A DNA stretch of 64,000 nt from contig CAZJYI010000035.1 of the NCBI GenBank assembly GCA_964550025.1, positions 1 through 64,000 on the forward strand, written 5' to 3'. The notes beneath the pieces are model-generated. The model was not told the DNA's origin. It was given only the letters and a program-made list of their open reading frames with translations, and searched no databases. The DNA is from CAZJYI01 sp964550025 (GTDB lineage: Bacteria > Verrucomicrobiota > Kiritimatiellia > UBA8416 > CAYOBW01). Positions 17,357 to 26,984 of the stretch are shown here, in pieces. A program made the position numbers and the translations under genes. How positions within the stretch are numbered: the stretch's first letter is position 1; each line of letters begins with the position of its first letter.

Positions 17357-19855
17357 CTACTGAAACTGGAAGCGGTACAGTTTCGACTTCTCTGTATCAA
17401 GCTTGATGACATCGGTCGCAACCCTCTCCGCAGTAATGTCTGTCTCGCCTTTTGAAAGAACCTTTGTGGTGATGCCCTTACAGCGGACCTGGACCGGCTT
17501 GCCATGATCGGAATACAGGCGCAGGCTTGCGACCTCGCCGCCTTTCCAGGAGAAGCTTGCCCGGAACCCGCCTTCGGCACGTATCCCGTAGACGCGGCCC
17601 ACGGACCACGCTTTGGGTAATGCAGGGAGAACGTCGATCTCTCCGGCGTGGCTCTGCAGGACCATCTCCGCAACTGCATTGGCATAGATCTGCGGCATCC
17701 AGTAGGAGGGCTCGTCCTGATGGTATAGGATGCTCAATGCCCGCTCACCGTCTCGCGCCCTGGCCCACACCACGCCTGTTCCCGGATAGGTATTCTTCCA
17801 GCCCTTGAACTCCACGGCTTTCCTGGCTGCTTCCCATAGTTTCGGCGTGTGCTGCATGGTGATTTCGGAACCCAGCCACATACCGAGCAGGCCCGATCCA
17901 TGACGGTGCTTATCGTGGACCGGAAGCGTATCGATAGGCCATTCCAGCAACTGCCCTTCTTTGCCGATCGGATAGGGATAGAGTTTCGGCAACGTATCCT
18001 TGATGCGTTTGCACAGATCGCTCTCGACGCCAAGCTCCTCGGCAGCCCAGAGGCATTCTTTCAGCGACGCCCGGATCAGACTCATGTCGCACGTGGTCGC
18101 GTAAGCGACTTCGAAGGTCCCTTCAACGCCCGGCACGCTGAAGGTGTTTTCGGGGGAGGTCGACGGCGCGGAAACCAGCCACCCGTCCCGGCCCTCGCTC
18201 AGCCATCCGAGGCAGAAGACAGCGCGTCCCTTGATAATCGGGAAGTACTCTCTCAGGAATCCCTTGTCCAGGCTGTAGCGGTAGTGATGCCAGAGGTACT
18301 GCGCAAGAAAGGCGCCGCCGAACGGCCATGTGCCGTACTTCGGGCGCTGGGGCCGAATGCCTGCCGCCGCCCAAATGTCGGTCTGGTGATGGGCGCACCA
18401 GCCATCCAGGCCATAGTTCTCTCTCGCGATTTCCGCGCCCTGCCTGCTCAAGGCCTTGAGCAGCTTAAAGACGGGCTCCTGGCATTCGGGAAGCCCCAGG
18501 GCTTCGGCAAAACGATGGTTCTTCTCGAGATTCTCGTTGAGATGGTACGCGTTGTTCCAAAGCGCCGGGTTCATGGAGCTCCACATGCCGTGCAGGGTCA
18601 GGGGTGTAGGGCTGTCTTCACGGCATCCGGCAATCATGACGTACCGGCACATCTGCGTCATCAAGGCATGGGGCAACCCTTCCTCGTACCCTTTCTGGTG
18701 GGCGCCGGCTCCGGGTTTGTGGCGTGCGCCGAGCTCAACGTAAAACCGGCGGAAAAGGGACTGATGGTCCGCGCGATGCCTTTCCAGCAGCTCGCTCCAG
18801 CTTATGGATGTCGCCCCGGCCATATCGCGTTTGGCAATGGCGACCTCGTCCTTGCCTTCCGTCTCGGGGTCGTTGAATGCTCCGTTGAAACTCGAGGCGG
18901 CCGTCAGGTACAGGATCGCACTGTTCGCATTGCTGACCACATACCGGTTGTTCTCGATCTTCGCTTCACCGCCGTCCGCAACAACACGGAGACGGCTGTT
19001 CGCACGCATGCCAATCAGCTTCCTCCGCAGATGTCTTCCGCGCTCCCTGGTCACATTGCCTTCCTTGTCCACTTTCGCCACGCCCGAGGCCGACGCCATC
19101 ACGATGTCCCGCCCTTCGAGCCGTATCTCATTCGGCGCCAGCCCGACCAGCCCCACGTCCAGATTCAGGGCGCCGGGTTTCGAAGCCGAGATCCGGTAAG
19201 CGATTGCCCGGTCGGGGTAACTGCAGATAGCGTGGAAATCGTAGCGGACGCCGTCTACCGTGTAACGAACGGTCACCTCGGCCTTATCCAGATCGAGAAC
19301 CCGTTGATAAGCCGAGTACTCCTCGCCGTGTCCCAGGTTCAGGTCTATGTAGCCGGGGGCCAGGGAAGGCTTCATGACCCCCGCTTTCGCAATGAAGTAC
19401 TCGTACGCCATGTCCTGCGCCTCGGCCCACTTGTGCTCTTTCAGCAGTTGCCGGATCCCGGCCAGGTGCTCCTTGCAGTCGGGGCGGGGGTCGTTGTAGG
19501 GTTTGCCGGACCAGAAATCGATGATGTTGAAGAAGATGTGCTCGCCGCCGACACTCCCTCCGACGCGTGCTCCGATATGGCCGTTGCCGATCCGGGGGCT
19601 GCGGGCCCAGAGCTGCTGTTCACGGCCTTGCCCGAACCGCTTCCGGAACGGTGGTACGACCATCTCCTCCACGGGTTTGTCGTGCACGACGCGGAAGTCT
19701 TCCCAGTAAAGGTCCGCATCACCGAACAGCGCTTCCGGAGGCCCGTCTGCTCCCGCGACAGACATCGCCGTGAACCAGGCTGCCAGAAACGTCACGGTTC
19801 GTTTCCTATGGGCGCCCGGCACAGCGATCGGCAACCCCTTGCTTCCTGCTCCCAT
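17357..19855 (-). CDS. GH95-family protein, probably lacking a catalytic Asp
   Basis: The protein (832 aa) has an N-terminal signal peptide and the GH95 plan: N-terminal beta domain with RIGNGHIGARVGG, the (alpha/alpha)6 barrel, and a C-terminal beta domain (LPALPKAWSVGRVYGIRAEG). Asn440-x-Asn442 (YHLNENLEKN) and Glu638 (GQLLEW) match catalytic-site positions of GH95 fucosidases. The segment that carries the essential Asp in the other GH95 proteins here (QIDANFGYAAAV or equivalents) reads QIYANAVAEM near residue 720, as if five residues including the Asp were deleted. It may be inactive or have a changed mechanism. Last gene of the SSS/GH94/GH95 operon; AAAGGAACAGGAC precedes the start. Confidence 0.8.
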   Translation of the reverse strand: MGAGSKGLPIAVPGAHRKRTVTFLAAWFTAMSVAGADGPPEALFGDADLYWEDFRVVHDKPVEEMVVPPFRKRFGQGREQQLWARSPRIGNGHIGARVGGSVGGEHIFFNIIDFWSGKPYNDPRPDCKEHLAGIRQLLKEHKWAEAQDMAYEYFIAKAGVMKPSLAPGYIDLNLGHGEEYSAYQRVLDLDKAEVTVRYTVDGVRYDFHAICSYPDRAIAYRISASKPGALNLDVGLVGLAPNEIRLEGRDIVMASASGVAKVDKEGNVTRERGRHLRRKLIGMRANSRLRVVADGGEAKIENNRYVVSNANSAILYLTAASSFNGAFNDPETEGKDEVAIAKRDMAGATSISWSELLERHRADHQSLFRRFYVELGARHKPGAGAHQKGYEEGLPHALMTQMCRYVMIAGCREDSPTPLTLHGMWSSMNPALWNNAYHLNENLEKNHRFAEALGLPECQEPVFKLLKALSRQGAEIARENYGLDGWCAHHQTDIWAAAGIRPQRPKYGTWPFGGAFLAQYLWHHYRYSLDKGFLREYFPIIKGRAVFCLGWLSEGRDGWLVSAPSTSPENTFSVPGVEGTFEVAYATTCDMSLIRASLKECLWAAEELGVESDLCKRIKDTLPKLYPYPIGKEGQLLEWPIDTLPVHDKHRHGSGLLGMWLGSEITMQHTPKLWEAARKAVEFKGWKNTYPGTGVVWARARDGERALSILYHQDEPSYWMPQIYANAVAEMVLQSHAGEIDVLPALPKAWSVGRVYGIRAEGGFRASFSWKGGEVASLRLYSDHGKPVQVRCKGITTKVLSKGETDITAERVATDVIKLDTEKSKLYRFQFQ

Positions 19856-19894
19856 GTCCTGTTCCTTTCTTCCGATCTTCCCGGATTGGCGGGG

Positions 19895-22276
19895 CTACAT
19901 CTCCACGTCGACGGACACGTCCGAGACACCGTTGGCCGGAGGCACGACGCTGCCCGCCAGGGTTCGTCCGCCTGCACGGACCTGACGGACACCTTTGCAG
20001 ACGCCCTTCGCTTTTCGGATCCGTATATCGTATCGCGTGCCGCGGAACACCCTGCTTACGCTGAGATCCGTCCAGCCGGCGGGGAGACACGGATCGATAA
20101 CGAGGCCGTCCCAGGAGGGGCGCAGACCAAGAATATACTGCGTGGCGGCAACATACATCCATGCGGACGTGCCGGACAACCACGTGGCGTTGGCCCGTCC
20201 GAACTTGTCGCTGTCCGGGCCGAACAGGTTCGACGCATACACGTAGGGTTCCCCCTTGTAACGCCACGCCCCTGCCTCGGCCATGGCGACGGAGGGGATC
20301 AACTGGTGGAAGTACTTCCATGCCCGGTCGCCGCGTCCGAGCATGCATTCGGCGATGACGGCCCACGTATTGGCGTGACAGAAGACAGCCGCGTTCTCTC
20401 CGGTGCCCCTGTTATAGTGTGTCAACGGGTCTTCCGGGTTGGGGAAAGTCGTTATGGGGGGATCGATGAGCTTGATGCCGAGCCTGGTGTCCAGGCGCGC
20501 CTTGACCTGGTCCATTGCCGTCACGCCTCTCTCCCCCTCGGCATAGCCGCTCATCACGGCCCAGGTCTGTGCGTTGAGCCAGAGCCGGGCTTCGGCGTTG
20601 TCGCTCGTACCGAGGTAGAGGCCGTTGTCCATAATGGCACGGCGGTACCACTGACCGTCCCAGCCAATAGAGTTGACGATCTGCTTCTGAGTCTCGTACA
20701 GCGTCGCGAACGGCTCCGCATCGGCTTCACGGCCCAGGAGCCTAGCCAACTCCATCAGCCTGGGAAGGACGACACCCAGTTGCATGCTGGTCCAGAAGCT
20801 CTCCCCCCTGCCTTCGCGGCATACTTTGAACATCTGGTCGTTCCAATCACTGTGCAGCATAAGCGGCAGGCCGTTGGCTCCCAGGTTCCGGCAGGTGAAA
20901 TGAACGGACTGCAGCAGGTGCTCGTAAACGGTGGCTTCGCCGCCGTCAAAAAAGGGAACGGCTTCTTCGAGAAAGCCGGTCGTTCCTTCTTCCATCACAA
21001 TGTTCCACGCGGCGAGGATCGGCCAAAGGTGATTGTCCGAATGCTTGCGATGGAGCGGTTCCCAGCCTTCTGCTGGAAACAGATAGTGATTCGTATGGCC
21101 GTCCGCGTATTGCTGTCCGAGGAGAAGGCGCAGTTTGTCCTTTGACGCCTCCGTGTCGACGGGGGTTTGCCCGAGGATGTCCTGCGCGGTATCGCGGAAT
21201 CCAACGCCGCGGAACGTGCCCGTCGCGTAGAAGGAGATGTTCCGCGAGAACTCGAAATTCCTTTGTGCCTGATACGGTCCCCACGTGTTGATGGTCCGTT
21301 CGGCGGCGCCGTCCGGAAGCTCGCAATGCAAGGCGTCCAGGTGCCGGTCCCAGTTCCTTCGGAGCTCCGCGAACGACGTCTCCACGAAATCCTCGCGACG
21401 GCTGTTGTCCAGAGCGGCGGCAACGTCGCCCTCGGTCAGCGCCGCGCCGAGAAAGACGTTTGCGGTTTCCTTCCGGCCCGGCTTCAGGCTAACCGGTATC
21501 TGCAAGGCGCCGCAGGGGTCACCGCCGAACAGGGTCGAATCCGTGCAGTTTCCGTGTTCCAGGACGTACGGGTTCGATTCGCTGCGGTAGGCGCCAATGA
21601 ACTCGTCGCGGTCCCCGTCGTAACCGGCAAGAGGCTTGTTGCAGGCCAGGTAGACCAACGGTGTTTCATCCGGCTTGGGCTGGTTCTCAACACCGTAGTC
21701 GAAAATGAGCGCATCCATCTTCTGCGCGTACGTCACGCTCATCTGGTGTTTCAAGTAACAGACCCAGGAGACTTCCCGCAGGTATTTCATCATGCCGAAC
21801 TCGACAAACGCAAAGAGGTCCAGCTCGGCGTCCTCTTTCGAACGGTTGACCAGGTCGAGGTGCCAGACGAGGTTGTTCTCGAAGGGGCCGACGAAGTAGG
21901 TGAGTTCCGCGTGGATGCCTTTCCGCTCCGCCTGGAATCGCGTGTATCCCATCCCGTGGGCGGCTTTCCACTGCGTGGGTTTGTCGGCGGCCGGCTCGCA
22001 GGTCGGGCACCAGTACTCGCCGCTCTGTCTGTCGCGCACGTAAAGATACATGCCGGACCGATCCGTCGGCAGGTGATAGAAGCGGTACCTGTTGATTCTC
22101 CAGATCTGGGGAGAGCGGTACCAGGCCAGTCCTCCTCCCGCCTGGGAGAGCATCGTGTGGAAGACGCCGTTGGAGAGATAGTTCATCCACGGCGTCGGAC
22201 AGTCGTACCGTTTGATCAGGACCTCTCGGGCGGGGTCATCAAACGCGTAGTAGCTCTCTGGATCGTTGCGATTCAT
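19895..22276 (-). CDS. GH94-family glycoside phosphorylase-like protein
   Basis: This 793-residue cytoplasmic-type protein (no signal peptide) has the GH94 layout. An N-terminal beta-sandwich opens with YYAFDDPAREVLIKRYDCPT and PWMNYLSNGVF. A helical barrel follows with GFRDTAQDI, and the catalytic motif HSDWNDQM holds the general-acid Asp (Asp477 or Asp480 of the DWND motif). The C-terminal part has GTSAWMYVAATQYILGLRPS and the IDPCLPAGW motif of this superfamily. GH94 enzymes split beta-linked disaccharides with phosphate to give a sugar 1-phosphate; cellobiose, chitobiose or laminaribiose specificity cannot be decided. It lies between a sodium symporter and a GH95 gene, 39 bp from the latter, which fits intracellular use of an imported disaccharide. 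Confidence 0.88.
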   Translation of the reverse strand: MNRNDPESYYAFDDPAREVLIKRYDCPTPWMNYLSNGVFHTMLSQAGGGLAWYRSPQIWRINRYRFYHLPTDRSGMYLYVRDRQSGEYWCPTCEPAADKPTQWKAAHGMGYTRFQAERKGIHAELTYFVGPFENNLVWHLDLVNRSKEDAELDLFAFVEFGMMKYLREVSWVCYLKHQMSVTYAQKMDALIFDYGVENQPKPDETPLVYLACNKPLAGYDGDRDEFIGAYRSESNPYVLEHGNCTDSTLFGGDPCGALQIPVSLKPGRKETANVFLGAALTEGDVAAALDNSRREDFVETSFAELRRNWDRHLDALHCELPDGAAERTINTWGPYQAQRNFEFSRNISFYATGTFRGVGFRDTAQDILGQTPVDTEASKDKLRLLLGQQYADGHTNHYLFPAEGWEPLHRKHSDNHLWPILAAWNIVMEEGTTGFLEEAVPFFDGGEATVYEHLLQSVHFTCRNLGANGLPLMLHSDWNDQMFKVCREGRGESFWTSMQLGVVLPRLMELARLLGREADAEPFATLYETQKQIVNSIGWDGQWYRRAIMDNGLYLGTSDNAEARLWLNAQTWAVMSGYAEGERGVTAMDQVKARLDTRLGIKLIDPPITTFPNPEDPLTHYNRGTGENAAVFCHANTWAVIAECMLGRGDRAWKYFHQLIPSVAMAEAGAWRYKGEPYVYASNLFGPDSDKFGRANATWLSGTSAWMYVAATQYILGLRPSWDGLVIDPCLPAGWTDLSVSRVFRGTRYDIRIRKAKGVCKGVRQVRAGGRTLAGSVVPPANGVSDVSVDVEM

Positions 22277-22297
22277 ATTACTCTACGCCTCAGCTGG

Positions 22298-22312
22298 TCC
22301 GGCTCAGCCGGA
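22298..22312. promoter_or_regulatory. Short inverted repeat between symporter and GH94 genes
   Basis: TCCGGCT and AGCCGGA pair perfectly around one base in the 97-bp gap between the two minus-strand genes. It could be an intercistronic hairpin that adjusts relative expression. No T-tract follows, so a terminator is not supported. Confidence 0.3.
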
Positions 22313-22373
22313 AGGAACCCCTCACGCATGTTCGGCAAAACCGCATGCACAACGTTACCCCCCCCGCGCCGCC

Positions 22374-24566
22374 TTACGCGCCGATCCTCGCCAACAACAC
22401 CAGTACGCCGGTCAAGAACGCGGCCAGCGCCGCGGCAAAGGTCATCCCGATCAGGTCATAGCGCGGCAGACGCGTGAACTCCCAGTTTGTCCCCGGGAAG
22501 AGGCGGACGTCCGCGTTGCGTTCCGGGTGAGCCATGCTTTCCTCAACGTCCCTGATATCCTGATCGTGGTCCTCGTTCACCGCGGTGCGCATCTTCGCAT
22601 AGAACCGGTCCAGGTGTCCCGAATCCATCGGCTTGGTCAAGAGCCCCACCACGAACACGGCCGCGAACGGGAAGATCAGGCGTATGAGCAAACTGATGGC
22701 TTCAACCTGGGAAGGCGTCCGCTTCGTAAAGTCCACGCCGCACACGTGCAGAATGTACATCTCCGGCTTGAACAGGCCGGCACCGTACCGGACACCGTCC
22801 TCTTCCTTGATGTTCTCGTCCCAGAACAGCGCGCGCGGCGCCGGTTGATAGGTCTTGTCGAACTTGCCGCCAACAGCCAGTGGTTTGGGTGCGGTCTCGC
22901 CTTGCTCGATCTTCGCGGCTTCTTCCTGTTCAGTCAGAGATTCCCACTCCGCGATCTCCTTCTCGCGGACCTGCACGTCCCGCTCACTCGCGGTGTAGGT
23001 CTTGACCACGGCCGGCGAGCGGATCTCCACCTGCAGGTTCGGGTTCTCGCGGACGATGGAGAACGAGGCGAACATCGGAATGAACAGCGTGATCAGCAGC
23101 GAAATCCCCATTGAGGCCCATACCGCCCCGGCATTCGTCCGCCGCCACAGGAACCCCATCAACATCGAGGGTCCACAGGCAACAATGATGAAAACCATGA
23201 ACTTGACCATGCGGTAGATGCTGCTGGCGTGAAAGGCCAGCCAAACCGACCCGACAATATAGACAAGACCGAGCACACGTCCGGCGTTCACGTAGTGGGT
23301 CTCCGGCTTGTTCGAAACAAGCGGTTTGTAGATGTTGTGGGTCACCAGGCCCGAAACCGTCATCATGTGCGTGTCTGCCGTACTCATCATGGCGGCCAAC
23401 AGGCAGGCCATCATCAAGCCCAGCAAACCGGTCGGCAGCAACGTGCGCGCGGCCAGACCCCACATCATGTCCGGATCGGAGATGTGCTCGCCGAAGATGC
23501 CCAGGATGAACATGGCCAGAAGCATCCAGAACAAGTTGCTTATGCTCCTGATCATGGTCCCCGACATGCCCCCGAAACTCGCGATCTTCTCCGTCCGGGC
23601 GGCCCCGGACACGACCAGGTTGTTGGCAAACGCAATGTTGCCCGCTATGCCCATGACCGCCAGGATGACTATGTTGTACCACTTGAATTCGACCCATTTG
23701 GGTGACCCGAATATCTCGAAAAGCGATTCGGGGAGAATGCGGTGGATGCTCTGGAACGGTCCCATGAATCCCTCGGTTCCATGTACCGCATTCAGCTTTA
23801 CCATCGCGAAAGGAATCAGCAGGACGGTCAGGATCAGGATGAATACGCTCTGCAGGGCGTCCGTGAAAACGGCGGCCTCCAACCCCCCGCCGGCCGCATA
23901 CAGGAGAACGAAGAACGCCATGCAGACAATCAAGACCTTCTGATTGAGATAGCTGAAGTGCTTTCGGGGCGATTGCTTGCGCAGTTTGTCGAGCTCGTCT
24001 TTCTCTCCCTCCGTCAGCCTTTCCGCCTTCGTCTCTTCCAGCGTCGCCAGGCGCAGGGCCTGTTGATACTCCACCTGCTCCTCGGCCGTCAGTTTCTCTG
24101 TCGGTTTCTCGGCAATCGTGCAAACCGTCTTGGACATGGCGTAGAGGCCCATGGCGCCGACCAGGATGAACAGGCACGCCTGGGCGATCGCGTAAAGGGC
24201 TGCCAGTTTCCTGCTCCTGAAACGATCGACGAAGTAATCCGCCATGGTCATCAAGCGAAGCCGGCGCAGCCACTTCGGGAACAGCCATGATATGGGGCCG
24301 AGGGGAATGGCCTGCACCAGCGACGCGAACGCCCCCGCAATCCCGTTGGCGCCGACTTTGGAGACGTGTTCCATGGCATTCTCGGCGCTGGTAGCCTGGC
24401 CGAACTGGGAGAACGTCTGAAAGAACCTTCCGAACTGACGGCCGCCGAGAAAGAAGTCCTCGGCGTTCTTCACCTTCTTCATCGCGCGATAGCCAATGTA
24501 AATGACCACCGAGAAGTAGAGGACGATAACGATCAAGTCTGCAACGTGAAATCCAAGCACCGACAT
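22374..24566 (-). CDS. Sodium:solute symporter family transporter (SSS)
   Basis: The product (730 aa from the ATG at 24566, which AGGGTGAG precedes; the frame is open 60 bases further) is an inner-membrane SSS/SLC5-type carrier. Family features include the first helix (DLIVIVLYFSVVIYIGYRA), NAEDFFLGGRQFG and SQFGQATSAENAM, and the later GLLGLMMACLLAAMMSTADT stretch. It is longer than usual for the family. One hydrophilic, Glu/Lys-rich insert sits at about 150-200 and another of roughly 120 residues precedes the last two helices. The partner genes GH94 and GH95 imply that a sugar or oligosaccharide is imported with sodium; the substrate is not known. Confidence 0.9.
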   Translation of the reverse strand: MSVLGFHVADLIVIVLYFSVVIYIGYRAMKKVKNAEDFFLGGRQFGRFFQTFSQFGQATSAENAMEHVSKVGANGIAGAFASLVQAIPLGPISWLFPKWLRRLRLMTMADYFVDRFRSRKLAALYAIAQACLFILVGAMGLYAMSKTVCTIAEKPTEKLTAEEQVEYQQALRLATLEETKAERLTEGEKDELDKLRKQSPRKHFSYLNQKVLIVCMAFFVLLYAAGGGLEAAVFTDALQSVFILILTVLLIPFAMVKLNAVHGTEGFMGPFQSIHRILPESLFEIFGSPKWVEFKWYNIVILAVMGIAGNIAFANNLVVSGAARTEKIASFGGMSGTMIRSISNLFWMLLAMFILGIFGEHISDPDMMWGLAARTLLPTGLLGLMMACLLAAMMSTADTHMMTVSGLVTHNIYKPLVSNKPETHYVNAGRVLGLVYIVGSVWLAFHASSIYRMVKFMVFIIVACGPSMLMGFLWRRTNAGAVWASMGISLLITLFIPMFASFSIVRENPNLQVEIRSPAVVKTYTASERDVQVREKEIAEWESLTEQEEAAKIEQGETAPKPLAVGGKFDKTYQPAPRALFWDENIKEEDGVRYGAGLFKPEMYILHVCGVDFTKRTPSQVEAISLLIRLIFPFAAVFVVGLLTKPMDSGHLDRFYAKMRTAVNEDHDQDIRDVEESMAHPERNADVRLFPGTNWEFTRLPRYDLIGMTFAAALAAFLTGVLVLLARIGA

Positions 24567-24665
24567 ATTCTCACCCTGTTCAGTCCAACTCGTTCCCAAC
24601 ACCAACCGGGACGTGCGGGCCCGCAATCAACTCGGCTGCAACACCGGCACGAACACCTCGGTGCC

Positions 24666-24853
24666 TTAATCGCTTGCCGTAAACACCACCGGCGTCAGGG
24701 TTTCCGGATTCAGGCCCGGAAGGTATCCCGTGGCCTGGGCCACGTGCCATGTCCGGGGGGGAGAGGCCGGGGCCGGATCGCTTCCGGCAACGGCCGCCGC
24801 ATGCGAATCCGCATCCTCCTGTCGGTTTCTCCTGATGCCATGGAGCCCTGTTC
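24666..24853 (-). other. Open tail of unknown origin
   Basis: A minus-strand frame ends in TAA at 24666 and encodes a tail containing WHVAQATGYLPGLNPETLTP. It looks protein-like but I recognise no family, and it has no start of its own. It lies just after the sulfatase remnant and may be another decayed gene end. Confidence 0.25.
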
Positions 24854-25180
24854 CTACAGGATTTCGTCCGGATAGGGAATCGTTTTTCCGGTTTGCTTGA
24901 CAAGGGGCATCTGGCCGCCACGGCATCGTCCATCGCGCGCTTGGCCTTGATCGTCAATACTTCGGGAAGACGAATGTCCTTGCCGTGGCAGGCCTCGAGG
25001 CCGGGCACGTCCACGACTGAACGGTCCTTCCGGGCGACGTTCTTCAAGCCCTGGTAGCTGCCCGGAGCGCCTGCGCAGTGCCCGGCGATGTTGACGTCGA
25101 ATCCAAGCCGGCAGGGATCCTCGGACGGCAGGCCGTCGGCGTGGTTTGCGCACTCCTCGTCTTCAAGCTGTGGGACAAGG
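24854..25180 (-). pseudogene. Sulfatase remnant (N-terminus and core missing, internal frameshift)
   Basis: One minus-strand frame encodes LGFDVNIAGHCAGAPGSYQG, then KDIRLPEVLTIKAKRAMDDA, both characteristic of family S1 arylsulfatases. That frame is then lost, and a second frame gives QMPLVKQTGKTIPYPDEIL and a stop, which matches the usual C-terminal end of these enzymes. The N-terminal formylglycine region and most of the C-terminal half are absent. It is therefore a non-functional relic with an internal deletion between the two preserved pieces. It lies between the beta-helix relic and the SSS gene, on the same strand. Confidence 0.75.
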
Positions 25181-26634
25181 TCAACGTGGCGTAGAGCGTG
25201 TCGGCTTCTTCTTTACCCTGTACCTGCGCTCGGTTGAGTCGTCGTGAACCTGTAGCTCGAACTGCCGGCCCCTGGCCTTGTCAACGAAGTCCTGCAGTGT
25301 TTTGAAATCGTCCACTTTCTTGCCGTTGCAAGATATGATCAGGTCGCCTTCACTCAGTCCGGCTTCTGCCAGCGGAGTGCTGTCGGCCACGCGAAGAACC
25401 AGAACCCCCGTTATTTCGCCAATACCCACCGCGCTCTTCTCCTCCTCCGTCGTCATGTTCTTCACGGTACAACCCATGAAGGACTGTTCCCCGGCGCTCC
25501 GTTTCGCGGCATGTTCCGGCCCTGACGGCCGAGGGGGCTCCAGTGACGGGAAGACACGGTCCGGCAACAGCGTGACCAGGCGCGGCGCCGTAACGCCGAA
25601 CTCCATCGGAAAATTCCTGAAGCCGAGCTTCAAAGCAGATGACTCCGGCTTCACACGGTAGTCGCCCGAGGTCGGGTCAACAAACAGCGGATCGGCAACA
25701 ATGGAATCCCTGTCGTGTCCCAGTTCCGTGCGAACACGTTCGATCGGCCAGGGTTTCGTCTTCTGTTTGAACCCGATCTTGTAGACCCACAAGGGTCGCA
25801 GCCCCGGTGTGAAATAGCAGTTGAAGTTCTTCTCCTTCATTTCGGCAGGCTGTGCCTGAAGGCCCCGCAGCACCGTGTCCGAACCTGTATTGACAAGTAC
25901 CATTCACCGTCCGAATCCAATTCTTCAAACACGTTCTCGGCAAAACGCAGCTCCTGGTTGAGAGTGGCGCCATTGCCCTGTGTGGTGGTGTCAATGGAAA
26001 CCATGTATTCATAGAGCTTGCCGCCTTCATCGCGCCTTAGAACAATATGCCCGCTTCCCCACTTGGCCTTGTGCAAAGCATGGATATAGGCCTCTTCAGG
26101 TTTCTTCCATCCCTTCATCCGCTCGGCCGTCGCCCCGTAACCGCAGTAGTACCTCTGGCTTGCATCGTAGTTGGGGTAGCGAGCAAGTATCATGCGTCTT
26201 CCGTTCACAAAGAGCCGATCTATCTCCGTTCCCTTCGGCACGGCGGCCCTGTAGATCCTGTCCGTATGGGGCTCCCATTTGAGATTCAGCCTACGGCCTC
26301 CGACGAGGCGTACCTTCTGTCCTTCAGCGGCACGCCAGACCACGGGAGCCTCCTTCGTGCCGGAATCCCTCGCGGATAAGACAAGCGGCTTGTCCAGGTA
26401 GTAGGTGCCGCCCGCGACAATGATCTCCACGGGTTGCTTGCCTGCAACCTCCCGGGCAAGGTCCCGCGCCCTGTACAAGGTCCCGACGGGCTTGGCCTTC
26501 GTCCCCGGGTTTGCGTCGTCCGCGTTGACTGCCACATGTATGGTTCTGCCGTTGGCATTCGAAAGAAAAGCGAACGAAACAACAAGCACGGTCTGAACGA
26601 CCACTTTCCTGCTGTGTTTGAACTGCATCATCAT
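25181..26634 (-). pseudogene. Right-handed beta-helix protein with C-terminal PDZ, internal deletion and frameshift
   Basis: The 5' part (from an ATG triplet at 26634-26626 behind GAGGTA, to about 25900) encodes a signal peptide and the start of a secreted beta-helix protein. It includes RTIHVAVNADDANPGTKAKP, IIVAGGTYYLDKPLVLSARD and FEELDSDGEWYL. The reading frame then changes. The 3' part resumes with NCYFTPG, DSIVADPLFVDPTSGDYRVK and SSALKLGF, the usual end of this family, followed by a PDZ domain (GVLVLRVADSTPLAEAGLSE, GDLIISCNGKKV). The central coils are missing. The simplest reading is an internal out-of-frame deletion near 25900. Such proteins are typically polysaccharide lyase-like or glycan-binding; this copy is presumably dead. 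Confidence 0.75.
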
Positions 26635-26677
26635 TACCTCAACAACGATATTAAGCCGATTCGGATTCGAATGCGGG

Positions 26678-26790
26678 CTATGCCTTCTTTGCCCAGCTCT
26701 GCTCGATCTCTTCCAGGGATCTACCCTTGGTTTCGGGAACAACCTTTGCCACAAACAGAGCGCACAAGACGCTCATACCGGCGTTTCACA
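26678..26790 (-). pseudogene. C-terminal remnant of an MFS sugar porter
   Basis: The minus strand encodes AGMSVLCALFVAKVVPETKG then RSLEEIEQSWAKKA and a TAG stop. PETKGRSLEEIE is the hallmark that follows the last helix of major-facilitator sugar porters. No earlier part of the gene is present, so only the tail has survived. It points the same way as the decayed beta-helix and sulfatase genes, which suggests that a larger sugar-use operon once stood here. Confidence 0.85.
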
Positions 26791-26984
26791 CTGAATAGCA
26801 TGGATTGCGTTGAAGATGAAACCGTTCTTCCGCGACAGTATCTCCGCCCTCCGGCCAGCCGCTTCGAATGCCTATACGTGTTGGCCGGAGGCTTGGGAAA
26901 GCGGCGAAAACATGGTCTGTCCCCTCGTTGCCCCAGGGATGCCGACAATCGGCTGCCGGCCGTTTTCGTCTCTGCTGACGGTGC

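Noticed and set aside
17849..21145. Very long open plus-strand frame (about 1100 codons)
   Set aside because: It lies antisense to the GH95 and GH94 genes, whose proteins are clearly recognisable. The antisense translation matches no family and reflects GC-rich codon bias.
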